Assembly (NCBI GenBank): GCA_030248135.1
Contig: JASANC010003755.1
Location: 62,001 to 126,000 of the forward strand
Reading direction: 5' to 3'
Source: Theristus sp. LFF4_11
Taxonomy: Eukaryota > Nematoda > Chromadorea > Monhysterida > Xyalidae
Length of the DNA stretch: 64,000 nucleotides
Shown piece by piece: positions 1 through 14,262 of the stretch. The stretch's first letter is position 1. The number at the start of each line of letters is the position of its first letter. Position numbers and translations under genes: made by a program. The notes under the pieces are model-generated. The model worked only from the letters and a program-made list of their open reading frames with translations, searched no databases and was not told the origin of the DNA.

Positions 1-798
1 TAGAGTCGCTACTACTAAAACGAATTCCAATCCACATACACGTGAACGCAATTTTAGAAGCCGTTTCGGTAGCGAAATTAGTAGCTGCGGGTTTGTCAGT
101 GTACCTGTTATGATTGCAAAAAACGGAAAATTGCGAAATGTGGTTTGAGCTTTTCAGCAGTGAATTCATGTTGGTGGTTCGTGTTCCATATTGCGCGTGT
201 CTGTTTCAGAATTGCGGCTTCATATCATGAAAAACTGCGCATTGCTGAGTGCAGACACGCAAGCAACAAGCAAAAATAACGTGGGCTATAAAACATAACC
301 ATGGTAGTTTTGCTAAGATTATGTTACTCGCAGCTGCGGTTTCTTGTTACAACCGACCGTTCACAAATGTCATGTGACGTAACCGATTGAATGGAGCAAC
401 TCCGAATGAAGATCCATTGAAGAATATATTCTGCAAAGTCGTCGTCATAAAGTCGAACAAATTGTCCGTGCAATGAACAAATTAAGAAAAACATGCTACA
501 AAAATACCCCATTGATTTTTGAGAGAGTCGTCAACGGCGTTTCAAAAAAAATGAATCACGTGAAATTTTTCTTGAATCTACGTGTGTGTTTTTCCACCGT
601 TTTAGTTTCATATCTGCCACTGAAACAGACGTGCAGCCACAGTGGCTATAAATATGTGAATCATGTGCAGCCACACTCAGAAACATGTGAATCAAAGTTA
701 CAAAGCAACGTACCGCTAGTTGTTGTTGTTCGCTCGGTTAATGTTACTGTTCTAAACAGACGAAAAACCGGCGGTACAAAAATTGTCTATGGCATTTT
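1..798. other. No supported gene
   Basis: AT-rich sequence with only short open frames that lack splice context or recognisable protein character. The 109-codon + frame at 473-802 has low-complexity composition and no family resemblance, so it was not called. The segment lies 3' of the first minus-strand gene and may include its 3' UTR. Confidence 0.5.
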
Positions 799-1383
799 CT
801 AATTCGCAAAATGCAAACTAACAACTTGGGCATTCTGCAATGGCTTCGCTGACTGTACCGCTCTGGCCCGCTTTCGATCCTGCTCTGTTTGTGCGTCCAT
901 TTGATTTTCATTTTCGTTCGATGCCGATGGTCGTTCGATCACAGCCTGCTCAGCACTGCCATCGGTCGCATCACCGTTGTCCTCTGAGCAAAACAAACGC
1001 GCGACCGTTAAAAAACGTTTATTGACTTACTAATCTACTGAATTACAATGTACTTTTTGAAACTAACCGATAACACTGTTGCTCATCTCTGCTGATCTTT
1101 TGACATCCGTCTGCTCTGATTCTGACTGCGCCTTCAAGTTAAAAAATATTAAAATTCTGACGTAAGTGAACTGAAACTGAATGTCTGAGTGACGTGGCAC
1201 CATTTTTTTCTGCGCATCTTTGGGGTTTTCTTCATTTATAACAGAAACTTTCATGTCAAATTGAAAACAAAAACATTCACTGCATTGGCAAACCTCTTCA
1301 GACGCAGACACAATCAAAGTCATTGCAAGACCCATTAAAAGCAATGTGGTACAGAGGGATTTTGAATCGATCATGGTAACCAT
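799..1383 (-). CDS. Small secreted acidic protein, function unknown
   Basis: Two exons, 1383-1068 and 983-799, joined by a phase-1 intron with donor GTTAGT and acceptor GCTCAG; the join keeps the frame and gives about 166 residues. The start is the first ATG (MVTMIDSK) after a splice-acceptor-like CTAATCTCAG at about 1410, which could be a trans-splice site. Residues ~5-27 form a signal peptide (hydrophobic LLLMGLAMTLIVSA) followed by a cysteine cluster (CQCSECFC). The C-terminal half is polar and acidic, then basic (DRKRARA). A 36-nt in-frame stretch near 1135-1170 has intron-like ends and may be removed. I do not recognise the family. A decayed paralogue lies immediately upstream at 1709-1789. 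Confidence 0.55.
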
Positions 1384-1708
1384 TGGCTTCGGATTTGTTG
1401 AACTTTTTCTGAGATTAGAACGAAAGTTTTCGGTTGTTTGGAGCTCCGGAATTTCAAACTGAATAGGTCCAAGCAAGTAAGCAGTCGAAATCTTCAGACC
1501 GTCATCTGGTGCCCCCCTCCCCATTTCTTTTATTTCCGCCTAAACTTCGGACAGGTTCAAAAGATGGTTTGAAATGTTTTATTGTTGTGCTCAAAAAACC
1601 AAAGCAACCATTTTTATTGTTTGTATTAGAAAATAACGGCAATATGAACAAAAGTTAGAAAGATAAACCTACAGAGAACATCAACCTGAAGAAATTCTAC
1701 AGGTCAAC

Positions 1709-1789
1709 CTATTCGGACGCAGTCCCAGCCGTCGCAACACCCATTATGAGCACACACAGGAACAGCACTTTGACTTTTGCAGCAGCCAT
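1709..1789 (-). pseudogene. Truncated paralogue of the neighbouring secreted protein
   Basis: A 26-codon frame beginning MAAAKVKVLFLCVLIMG encodes a signal peptide aligned with that of the gene at 799-1383: both run LxMGxA...ASE. The next codon is TAG where the paralogue has GAG (Glu), followed by GTT-like sequence in both. Flanking DNA is also duplicated: ~1500-1620 resembles ~1940-2035, including a G-run and the string TTCATTGTTGTG or a close variant. This supports a tandem duplication of about 430 bp, one copy of which has lost its coding continuity. A functional 26-residue peptide cannot be excluded. Confidence 0.45.
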
Positions 1790-2147
1790 TGTAACTTTTC
1801 GTTCCCAATTTTTTTTAATTAAAGGAAAAATATAATTTTCTTTGGTAGTCTGAAATTTTTAAATTCAGTGCATCTAACCAAGCAGTGGGTTTTTACCTTT
1901 AAAAATGTTCAGACCTTGAGACAAAAAGTTAAAAAGTCACCTGGCGCGCCCCCGTATCCCATTCGTTTTTTTGCCTCCCAAACTTCGCACAGTGTCAAAG
2001 AATAAACCTTCATTGTTGTGTTCAAATCGCAAGCATTTTTTTCATTCTGTATGTCCGAGAACAAAACCATGGTAATTCTCATCGAAAATCAACCCGAACA
2101 AAAAGCTGTATTTAAAAAAGCGGATATACAGAACAAGTTGAAAAGTG

Positions 2148-3094
2148 TCAGGTTCGCCTGCGCTGCGTTCTTCGTTTGTCACCTCCGTTCGGCTCTTTAT
2201 AATAGTTGAACCATTTCTCAGGTAGCTCCATGTGAATCATCTTTCGTATGTTCTCCGTCCACACATACTTGCCGCTTTGCTCCCATTTGCAGTAGCCACA
2301 CATGATTGGACACAGGTGCACCTGAAGGCGTTTGCAAGGCACGCAAAAAATACAGTTCACTTCAAAAATCACTTCACTTCTTATGTTCAATTTGATAACT
2401 GTTTAAAAATTGAAAATTGTAAGAAAAAGCCGTGGACAAAATAAGAAAATATACAATCATATGGACATGGCAGGTTTACAAAAGCCAGCTCAGCTGCTGT
2501 TTACCATCAACCGCGGGTCGCGTGTGCACAGCTGAAAGTCCCGTCTGAAGCGTTGACACTGCGCGTGCCGGTCGACGCACGGCGGGAAATTGGCGTAGCT
2601 CATTCCCTCCGGCAGTTTCTTCTTGGCGCCCTTGCCCTTTCCATCTTTTTCGTCGTCGCCGTCGCCGCCGCCGCCGTCACGCGCTCCGTCACCTGGGTTC
2701 AAAAAAACATATTTTCAGGTGATTCAAACAGCATTCGAGCGAAAAAAACGAATTCAAAAATTTTAAATTAGGTAGCGAAGAAAACTTGGCGTGCGCATGA
2801 GCTGCACAGTGTTGTTGTGTTGAAAAAGTTGCAAAAGTCAAAAAAAGGTTGAACACCATTGTAAAGGTAGTCGGAATCCGCTGGCAGGTCGGTGTCGCGC
2901 AGGTCATGGCTGTCACTCGGTGGTGCAAGTGCGATCAAACACTGAAAGCCAGGTATAAATAAAAAAATATACAACTTTATTTTTTTTTCAAGTGTCAAAT
3001 ACAATGTATATGACAATAAATCAACAATACAGCTTGCCACACGAGATTTCACACTTACGAAAACTGCAACAACCGCAAAGGCTCCGTTCAACAT
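2148..3094 (-). CDS. Secreted ShKT (SXC) domain protein
   Basis: Four exons, 3094-3059, 2941-2857, 2692-2505 and 2321-2148; every junction is GT-AG and phase-consistent, giving 160 residues. Residues 1-~20 are a signal peptide (MLNGAFAVVAVFCLIALA). A short acidic spacer and a Gly/Asp/Lys-rich linker (GDGARDGGGGDGDDEKDGKG) lead to one ShKT domain with its six cysteines in order: PPC, HAQC, QLC, HLC, PIMC, GYC. The split between exons 3 and 4 falls inside the domain. The tail is basic (DKRRTQRRRT). ShKT domains in nematodes occur as channel-blocking-type modules or as accessory domains of secreted enzymes; here there is no catalytic domain, so a small secreted effector or matrix protein is inferred. 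Confidence 0.8.
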
Positions 3095-3597
3095 TGCTCA
3101 AATATCGTTATGGGATGCCACCAAAGTTTTGCTTGAAGTGAAAACACCTCAAGGTTGTAAAAAAATTATGGGTCAGTAATCAATCAATAAACGCCACAGA
3201 AGTCAAGCCAAAGCAAAGAGGTAAACTGATCAACTAAAATTTAGGCATTTGCAAAGAAACATTGAAACGAAAAGGAAACAAGCTGCTGAAGCGGAAAACT
3301 ACACTGCTACAGTTTTAAAAATTTCTTGAAAATAGTCAATTTGTCAATTGTCATTACAAAAAAGCAGTTTCGACTTTTTATGCGTGAGTTTCCAAAGAAA
3401 AATTTGCAGTTTATTCACGTCTGACGAAAAAACGCGGTTTCACACAACAAGGGAGTGCACAACACGTATGCGAGAGAGGTTTTGATGCACTTTTGCATGA
3501 TAACTGTACAAAGAAAGAATATTTGAAATTGATACAGATTCAAACGAAGTTGTAAAAAACTTTCAAAAAATCAATAGTCAAAACCAATCGGTCTCAA
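3095..3597. other. Intergenic, no gene seen
   Basis: AT-rich spacer between the annexin stop codon and the ShKT start, with both genes on the minus strand. No tRNA, hairpin or tandem repeat was noted. It should contain the annexin 3' UTR and the ShKT promoter or trans-splice region. Confidence 0.5.
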
Positions 3598-5813
3598 TCA
3601 TTTTGCCAAATTTGATTCGCCCATCAGCGTCAATAGCGCTGTTCGAAAATCGCCGGATGTGTCATTCTGCAAACAAAAAAGAATAATGCAAATAAATAAA
3701 AAGTCTGAAACACAAAGCGATTAGCACTTTTAAAAAAATTCCTACCGCTACAAACTGCGCCATCGAGCTGTTGTAGGCGTCTTTGAAGCGTTCTTTGATT
3801 TGTACCATGTCGACGGCGGCACGCGACACGATCACACGCACCAACACATCCTCGTCAGTGCCGAGGCCCTGACATTTTTTGGCAGTATTTTGTGTTTGAA
3901 AAAATGGTTCATAAAGTCGTTTATTGATGCGAACCTTGGTTGCGTTGTAGACCTGCTGCGCAAAGTACATCGGTTTGTCTCGCACGCACATCACTGAAAA
4001 AACACTAGACTTCGGGAGAAAATCAATGGCACATTGGTAATTATCAGCTCAATTTCTACCGATGGTGATGAGACCAGTGGCTAAATTGCCGGACATTTCG
4101 GCGTCAATTGTATCTTCGAGCGTCTTGCCTGACAGACGCTCATATTCGTTGAACGTTGCTCTCAGTTGACTGAAATGATAAACTTGCCCTGTTTTAGTGC
4201 GGTCCTGATGTTGAAGCAAAACAATAGAACTTTTTTTGCTGACCTGTAGCTTCTGCTGACCAAAATCGCGTTGAACCGTGACTCGTCGGTTCCCCATTTT
4301 TTTGTACCCGAGTCATAAAGCAACTGGAAAATCGCAAAATAAAGTTTAAAACCATTTTCCAATTTCAAAACTTCAGATTTCAAAAAAGTCTGACTTTTGC
4401 ATCTTGTTTCGCTAGCTTTTTGTCGATCACATTTGACTCGTCGCGATTCGCCTGCAACAGAGCCACCAGCAGACGTTGGTAGTGGCCTGAGGTGTCTCCG
4501 AGAATGTCGTCTTCCAGGCGGTTTCCAAATACTGAAAGCATTGATCCACTTTTATTGCTTTAAAAAATAAAACAATAGTTGTAAAGGCCTATTCATGCAG
4601 ATGTTAAATATTCGTCACGTCACGTCACGCCTCGTCACGTCACGTCACGTCACGCAACGACACGACAGGTCACGGCACATCGCGTCACGTCACGTCACGA
4701 TACGTCACGTCGATAACAAAAATGATGTATGTAACACATCATTTCAGAACATCTAGGGCACTACCCAGACCAACCGATCATGAAACCGCGTCTCAACAGA
4801 CTCAACGCACATACGTGGAGAAACAATACATAAACGGATATGCCGTTGATCCAAAAACAAAACGAAAACAACAATGATAAGATGTTACGTCGTCTGTATG
4901 CGTCGTTGATTAACTGCAACGATTTGTTACTTCGGGTGCAGATTACCTCGATCAAACAAGCATCATCGGTGCCTAGACCCTGCAACAATCAAAAAAGTGA
5001 CAAACCATCGGAATTCGAAAAGAAAATTGGAACTTTGCAAGCTGAGTAAAATCCCGTTGCTTCACAGCTGCTTCACAGTTGATCATACTGGCTTTCAAAA
5101 AGGGGTGTGTATGTTTCCTAATATGATATCCCTCTGTGAAAATCATGGATCACTTGATTGATCCATCACAATACCCTGAACGATGCTTGCCTTGATGGCG
5201 TTGTGCAACTCAGTTGCATCATAATCAGCAGGTGCCAGACACAGTGCTTTGATTGTCTTCCAGAAATTGCCGCTCAATTCCGACTTCAAGTCCTTCACCA
5301 GGTCCTTGCCGAACAGCGTCTTATACTGACGTATGATTTCGAGGCGTTGCGTGGCGGATCGTTTGCATAAAATGTTGATGATCGCTGACTCGTCCGTTCC
5401 TAGCAAGTGAAACAAAATTTGGAAGTCCAAAAATTTCACATCAATGCAACAGACAAACCACTCATATTGTTTACAAAGGTCCCCACTCTCAGTGGTGTGT
5501 TTCAGAAGCCCGCCCGTTACTGCTTCTGTATCTCCCATGTTCACCCAACGTTACCACTCTAACCAACGCCCCGCATCGCAGTCCTGAGTGCCTCAGCGTC
5601 ACTTTCCGCGTTGAACGGCTTGTACGGCCGCAGTGTGCCCTCCTGTTTCACAGTCTCCTTTTCATACTGGTCGATTTCTCTGCGCTCCGACGCGACCTTC
5701 GACTCGACTGCTGGTGGCCGGCGTGTCTGCGGCTTCAGCTGGTGGAAACGCCGCGGTGGTCGGCTGGCGATGGCTGTAGAGAGGGAATTAGGTTGACGCT
5801 GGGCGAGCCACAT
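3598..5813 (-). CDS. Annexin (four-repeat calcium-dependent phospholipid-binding protein)
   Basis: Nine exons: 5813-5564, 5399-5191, 4979-4889, 4531-4395, 4323-4244, 4169-4060, 3993-3935, 3868-3746 and 3666-3598. All junctions keep phase. The four annexin repeats open with GVGTDES, GLGTDDA, KKWGTDES and GLGTDED, the type-II calcium-loop signature; repeat 3 has KKWGTD in place of GxGTD. Each ends with helices of the LSGNF / DTSGHY / MSGNL / DTSGDF type. The protein ends LTLMGESNLAK. The N-terminal tail (~70 residues, charged) is less certain: ATG at 5813 is used, but a strong acceptor (CTCTCTACAG, ending at 5774) lies within it. The intron after repeat 1 starts GCAAGC, a GC-AG intron. The gene lies ~100 bp behind an upstream gene on the same strand, so an operon is possible. 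Role: membrane binding and organisation in the cytosol. Confidence 0.93.
4612..4712. repeat. GTCAC minisatellite in an annexin intron
   Basis: Degenerate tandem GTCAC/GTCACGTCAC units (about 20 copies with substitutions) inside the 357-bp intron between annexin exons 3 and 4. Because the unit contains ACGT, the tract reads similarly on both strands. Confidence 0.8.
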
Positions 5814-5916
5814 TCACCAGTGATTCAAAATTGTATGGTCCACTGAGAGACGTGTGGTTCAATCAAAAAGTGCAAAAGAAGTTTGTTGAATATTTGTTGA
5901 GCTTTTTTAGTGATCG

Positions 5917-7650
5917 CTAAATCGTAATGTCCGCCATCGCAATCTCGCTGTATCTGGTTCTTGCTGCGAACGGCAAACAAAATGTGCAACCAGAAAAATT
6001 ATATGGTTCACGAGTGAATGGAGTGAAGTTTTGTTACCAACAGTCTGCAGCTGTATTTCTGTTTGTAAAACTGACTCGTTTGTAAACGCCTGAACGCTCC
6101 AGTTTGAACAGTTTGAAAACACACACACGGACACACCCTGTCTGCTGCGCGGTTTGTCAAACGTCAACACCAATCGATATTCGTCATCCGTTTCTTCCAA
6201 ATCAGCGCCAGTGAGCTGAAATCGTTTGCATGCTCAAACATTTGACAATTTCGCAAAATTAAAACTTTATATTTTTGCTCACTTCGCCAAATTTCGGTTC
6301 TGCGAACTCGCGTCGAAAACTGCGATCCTCCTGCGCGACGTCGTACAAGTGCGCGCAAATGTGCTCGATTTGGCCACGCCAGTCGCCTGATGTCAGTGAT
6401 AACGTTACTTGTGGTATTGTCACTATACATAACAGGAAATGAAATAATAAGCGTTAAACGTACAACCAATAGAGTCCTATAGTCTGAAGGCCTTGTTCTG
6501 TGCAACACAGTCATAATGTTGCACAGTCACAAACACACGCACACAAACATACGCCAGGACAGCACCGTCGTGTGCCAGTGTGTTTGTGTGTGATGTGGTG
6601 GCTGTGCAAGATTCCAGTGTTATGCAACTTCAGAGCAGTTCTCTACCATTTCCAGGACTGGTCCTGCGTGCGACTGGTGGCACGTGCTCGATCGCCTTGC
6701 GGGGCGAATCACTCGGCTCACGAATGTGCGGCCCACCGGCATGCTGCGACATTGACCTGGCTGCTGGCTGTGACGCGCGACGCATCATCTCCGACAATGC
6801 CAGCATGCGCGTCTCGTCCAGACGCTGCATTTGAGTTTTTTTTTCACAATTCGTTATGGAAATACTGGCGCAATTTTATTCCTAAAAACGTCCGAGAGCA
6901 CTCGAAAGCACCAACCCTGAGCATGTGCTCCGTGACGAGTCCAAGTTGGACGCTTTTGGTGTAGCCAGCTGGCGGGTACAGTGCGCCGTACGGGTAGCCA
7001 TGGCCAGATGCGAAGGCGCTCTCTGGCATCCTGTGCAGGCATGTACAGTATTGGTAATTGAAACTCAGTTTAAAGAACAAAAAAGCAGATTGTCATGAAT
7101 AAGAATGAGACAAACAACGAAGTGGCACGTGGAAGCTCGTCTGAATCCGGATTTACGGATACAGTAATCCGGGTTTTCACTCCAAAGCTGAGCATTAACT
7201 TCGCGTTGTCTCTTTCTTTGTCTAAAACCGTGAAACGCACCCCATGAACGCTTGCGACTGCAGCATCGGTTCAGCAAGCGCTGCGTCGTCTGGCAGCCCA
7301 TAGACGTTCACTTGCGTTCCAGCGTAACTGACCGGATGTGTGGTGAAGTCTAAAAAACCTTAATCCTTTGTACCCAGTGGCTACTCGACAAATTGCTGAG
7401 TAAGTCAAGTTCATATTGTTGAAGTAGCTAAATTGAAAAACATCTTGAAAAAGCGCTCCGTAACCTTCTTGTTGCCGCATCCTATGATGCCTGCTGGAAC
7501 CGCGAAATCGGGAATCGTGATGCGACTGCTACATTGAATGAAATTTTGTTGAAAATACTTTTATCTTTTTTGTGAATGTAAAAACTGCAAAATCAAGACA
7601 CTTGTATGTTGTCTCACCATAAAATCATCTGTTCTTCGACGTCTGTGCAT
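5917..7650 (-). CDS. Conserved-looking 242-residue protein, not recognised
   Basis: Eight exons, 7650-7618, 7528-7465, 7349-7241, 7030-6916, 6824-6647, 6386-6283, 6215-6137 and 5963-5917. The donors are GTGAGA, GTTACG, GTGCGT, GTTGGT, GTAGAG, GTGAGC and GTGTGT, and all phases agree. The N-terminus is basic and His/Arg-rich (MHRRRRTDDFM). The middle is Gly/Tyr/Pro-rich (GHGYPYGALYPPAGY), followed by a helix (RLDETRMLALSEMMRRAS). The C-terminal third is acidic and helical (QIEHICAHLYDVAQED), ending with DDEYRLVLTFDK. No signal peptide or membrane segment is seen. The last two codons before the stop depend on the choice of donor in exon 7. I assign no function. Its stop lies about 100 bp upstream of the annexin start, so the pair could be one polycistronic unit. 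Confidence 0.65.
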
Positions 7651-8133
7651 TGTGATTGCTGATCGTTTGGTCAGGCGATGATGAATCAATTTCTTAACGG
7701 CCCATATTTTTACTCATCAAACAGTAAAAACAAAGACTAATAAAACTGTGCCAGATGCGTTTTCGTTCGAGGCGTCATCTGGAAGTTACTATGGTTACGA
7801 CAAACAATGCGTGCACACATGCACGATGCCAGAACTTTAGCACAGTGTTGTTCTAAACATTTTCAAAGGTTCAAACCTGTGTTTGTACATCCACATTGAA
7901 CTAAAATATGGCAGATACAACAATAGGTACTAGCTTGAAAGTTGAGTTTTAGGAGACTGTCTCTTCTTTTCAGTTTTATTTGACACCGAAATCGAAAACA
8001 AATGTGCATTGACGTGCACAATAATCTCCATTAACAGGCAAATCACAAACAACAAGCAAGCCAAACACAGTGTGACGCACAAAACAATTTTGAAGAACAT
8101 TTCTGCTGTTTCTCCGTTTAGCAGTGCATTCAT
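7651..8133. other. Intergenic, no gene seen
   Basis: AT-rich spacer between two minus-strand genes. Open frames here are short or begin without ATG. No repeat was noted. Confidence 0.5.
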
Positions 8134-8535
8134 TCATTGTTCTTCTTGTGCGGAACGTTTCATGGCGTTCGGGTGTTCGATCAAATGCGTGATCTGCGGC
8201 GTCGGTGCCCGGCGCACTTTGTAGCTGACTGGCCGGGTCGCGAACGCACGTGGCCGTGCCACCGGTGTGCACTCGGTCGCGGTCTTCGGCACGCGGACGC
8301 ACACGGCGCAAAGTGACGGTCGCACTGCAACAATGAAGTAGACTTACTGTAGGCGTAACAATACACCGTGTCTGAATCAGGCTTTTATACCGACACCACA
8401 GCTGGGAAACTCTGTGGTGGAACATATAGTGCGATAGGCGCATAACGGACAGTGTTTGCGGCAATAAGCACCATTTTCCATTTCCAGCACACCGTCGCAC
8501 GGTCGACACACGGCCAAGCCAGGCACGTATTTTTG
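8134..8535 (-). CDS. Cysteine-rich candidate exons downstream of the K+ channel stop
   Basis: After the channel's TGA the same reading frame stays open for 52 codons (8535-8380) and encodes a metal-binding-like pattern, CRPCDGVLEMENGAYCRK then HCPLC. A donor GTATAAAAG at about 8390 and acceptor TTGTTGCAG at 8325 join it, in phase, to a second exon 8324-8134 (CAVCVRVPKTATEC, then a Pro/Arg-rich tail ending AQEEQ). There is no in-frame ATG at the 5' end, so this is one of three things: part of a separate transcript with an unseen first exon, an alternative 3' end of the channel, or a stop-codon readthrough extension. A competing 187-codon frame overlaps the region in another phase, which lowers confidence. 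Confidence 0.35.
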
Positions 8536-11064
<2,529 letters not shown>

Positions 11065-11285
11065 TGTGCTCTTGCTCTCGTTGAAGTTGCAAAACAGCAC
11101 GATTCTGTGTTGGCTGGTTCCCACAACTCGACTCAAACCCTGAATTTTCCTTAAAAATACATCAAACCGCTTGAACTACAAGAAACAAGAGAGCAGATGC
11201 AGTTATCCCATGAACAGACCAAAATAGGACACTTTGGGCGCATTCATGCTGCAGTACAGTGACTGCGCAGCTATGTTACTTCACT

Positions 11286-11768
11286 TTACGTTACTCTGAA
11301 AGTTACTCTGATTTGAATTTTACTGAAAAAGTTCTTTGAGTCTAATTTTTCCACGAAAATTACGGTAACTTTCAGAGCAGCGTTTTCGCAGTGAAGCTGT
11401 CGTTTCAAGAAGCTAGCAACTCTAAAAGAAAAATGGCGTGCTTTTCCGGCAAACGCAGATACTTTTTTCAAATAGCTGCGCCATAAAAGACAAGAACCGC
11501 ACGGAAATCGCTGCGACCGGGGAAAAACGGAATTCATGTAGATTCGCAAGCCACTGACACAGCGGCGCTCAGTGTCATGCAATCTGTGCGTCACATGCGC
11601 GTATGTATCCATTTCTATGGCCATACGTTCGAAAATTGCATTATTATAACACCGTACAAGAGAAAACGGTGCTGCTGTTTTATTTGCCTTTTCATCCAGC
11701 TCGTAGCTAGAAGGCACATTTTCAGCAACAGGAATTCCTGAAATTGCCGAGATGTGCAAAATCAATAA
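11286..11768 (-). other. Open frame of ~160 codons without ATG
   Basis: A single open frame follows an acceptor-like GCAATTTCAG at about 11738 and ends in TAA at 11286. Its product (e.g. ENVPSSYELDEKANKTAAPF) resembles nothing I know. It lies upstream of the channel's first exon on the same strand and might be a 3'-terminal exon of another gene, a transposon remnant, or chance. Only the length and the splice-like boundary support it. Confidence 0.2.
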
Positions 11769-11771
11769 CAA

Positions 11772-13559
11772 ACATGAACATACACATGAGTGTGCTCGTC
11801 TCGGTTACAGTGTTCACCATAATAACGCACTATAAGATGTTCACACGAAGAAACATCGGTTGCATGCCCTTTTCGATTTTTTGTGTTGTCAAAGCGAATA
11901 TATTTCATGCCAGCTTGAGCTTACAAGCTTGCAAAATCACTGGTAGTGAGTTTATTAAACTACATTTAAAACTGAATCGTCTAACAAACTGATCACACGT
12001 TATATACCCACCAAATCTGACAATTTCACTCATTTGAAGTGAACATTTTATTTCTATTTTTCTTGGACAATGACACACTTCTGCGCATCGCATGATCACT
12101 GCCAAATACCGGGGGGGGTGTTTCCGAATTTCCGCGTTTATTGGGTGAGTGATTGGACAGGGGGGTGTTCATACAATGAAGAGAGAAAGTCAATAAAATA
12201 TATTTCATCACACTTGATTTCTTTTGAAAAAAAAATTCCGATATGTTTAAGAAAAAAAATTTATATTCACTGACACATTGATTCATGCATGTATTGTACT
12301 ACTGTCTGAATTATGTGTCTTCTTCTGTTAAAAAAGTACATGCAAAGAATTGATGAAAATTCAGCTTATTGATGGTTGCTGAGGCAGTAGTTGTACATTT
12401 GAATTTTGAATAGGTACATGCAGCAAACATCAGTGATCGGTGACTTTGAGCTGAGTAACACTTTGTATAAATTTTTAAAACTTTTGATATGAGTTATAAA
12501 GTCATTGCTAAAATTTTTAGTTTACCGTTTACGATTTGCATGATTCTTAGCAAGTTTTATCAACAGACAAATGGCAATTTTTTTATATTTTTAGTGTATA
12601 TAATTGGACAGTGTGTTTCAGTTGCATGCCACCATGCCTCCCCACCCCCATGATCATGTTTCTTAGTGATTCACTTCCTGTGATCACACTGGACACACAC
12701 ACGTCACGTCGTCACCACGTCACTAGCTGCGGATGTCATCACTGATAGCAACGACCGTGCAAATTATACGCTCGGCTGTGCAAATTTGTGTTTTCGCATA
12801 AAACATTGTGCAATACTATAACTTATGAAAAATCGTTCTTCTGGTCGCAGATTCTTTTATACGTTTGTTTTGTTCTAGAGCATACATTTTAACTTTTGAT
12901 TGGCTTGAAACCATCATAGTATTTTTGTTTGTTTATTAATCGATTTTGGTAATTGAGTAAATTCGTTAAACTTTTGATTCCTTGAATCCATCATAAATAC
13001 GCTTTATTGTTCAACCTTCTTGCATCTCTTGAATTAAAATAATTTAATAAATCAACTCGATAGAGGTGTTTTATGTCCAACGGGTGCGTGCGTTTGTCAT
13101 ATCCATTTCTGGCAATATTATTCAACCCTAATAATAATAATCATAAATAAACTTGTGTGAACGCACCGCGCGAACAAGAGAACATACACACTTCTGTGTC
13201 ACTGGTGCAGCAAAAAAATTGAAAAAAATCTGCTGTGCAACTTTATTTTTTTATGCATTTGTGTGTTTTTGCCCAATAATATCATTTTTTTCTGGCAATC
13301 CGCGAGCATGTTCAGCTGCGCTTTTCGCGATTTTGTTTGAGTATGTTTGTTGAGGATCATTAGGAGAATACATGGACGCAGGCGGGTGGGGACACGTGCG
13401 AGGTTCGTGGGCTGCGGTCAAGTTTGTTGACAACTCCACCGCGTGATATCACGTGTTTTTCTGCGGGCTCTCAAGTGCCTGCAACCTTATCCCATTCAGA
13501 AACAGCTTACATCTTACCCATTATTTTCCACGTAAATTCCATGTTAACCTTTTTATTGT
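11772..13559. other. AT-rich intergenic DNA, nothing recognised
   Basis: Low-GC sequence with short frames only. It includes a C-run/G-run pair (12111-12117 and 12161-12165) and A/T homopolymers. No coding exon, RNA gene or repeat family seen elsewhere in the window was detected. Confidence 0.5.
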
Positions 13560-14262
13560 TCATGCAAACACTTCTCCATAGTTTCCAGATGGCTCGTTTC
13601 CTTGTTCATTTTGCTGATACACACGCACTGCTTCTTGTTGTAGTGTTGCAAGTGTTTTTTTTTCTGCCGTGCAAAAACTACTGCCAATTTGAAGTTTTAC
13701 TGACAAGTAAAAAAATTCAAAAAACTTAATCAGATCACGCCAAATCACTCTGGTGGCCACAGTCAGCCCATTTCCATAGTTTGCGTCCGACAACCAATTG
13801 ACATCATTTGAAACGCTGACAGTTACGATGTCAGTCTGTCAGACATGCAATTCTATGCTTTTGTTCTCAAGAGTTTGAAAACTAGCACACGCTAAGAGCA
13901 GATGAAAAAAGCGTTTCAAGCAACGTCTGGTTATTCTGGACCGCTTTCTTCAATGGAAGGAACCATGGTGTAGGTGCCGAAAAACAAGAATTACATACTT
14001 TTTGATATTTTGGAAAGCCCTTGACACTCTTCATAGCATTGCGTTTGTGACTTTTTGAATTATGCACAGTTTCTGCGTGCAATCTACTGAAAATGTTCAA
14101 GTTTTATTTGTTACTATTGTCAAGTCTTACTCGGAAGGACAAGAAATATCTTTACATTCAGTTTCATTCTTGGTTGACTCAATCACTTGAGTCGTTTTGT
14201 ATGCCGAGTTGGTGAACATTTTCTTCTTCTGATGGGTGCGGTGCACTTTGAATGATCCCTTT
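13560..14262 (-). CDS. 3' exons of an unrecognised protein-coding gene (5' end not resolved)
   Basis: Five exons from the 3' end: 13560-13680, 13726-13815, 13889-13947, 13999-14086 and 14131 to ~14247. The four introns have GT-AG ends (donors GTTTTT, GTGCTA, GTATGT, GTAAGA) and consistent phases. The stop codon TGA is followed two bases later by the poly(A) signal AATAAA, which supports a true gene end. The product reads SNDVNWLSDANYGNGLTVAT in the penultimate exon and ends SGNYGEVFA. A basic stretch (HNSKSHKRNAMKS) lies upstream. Further frames at 14280-14770 (e.g. ERVEMKDETALLARKL) may be upstream exons but carry an in-frame TAA. No family was recognised. Confidence 0.5.
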
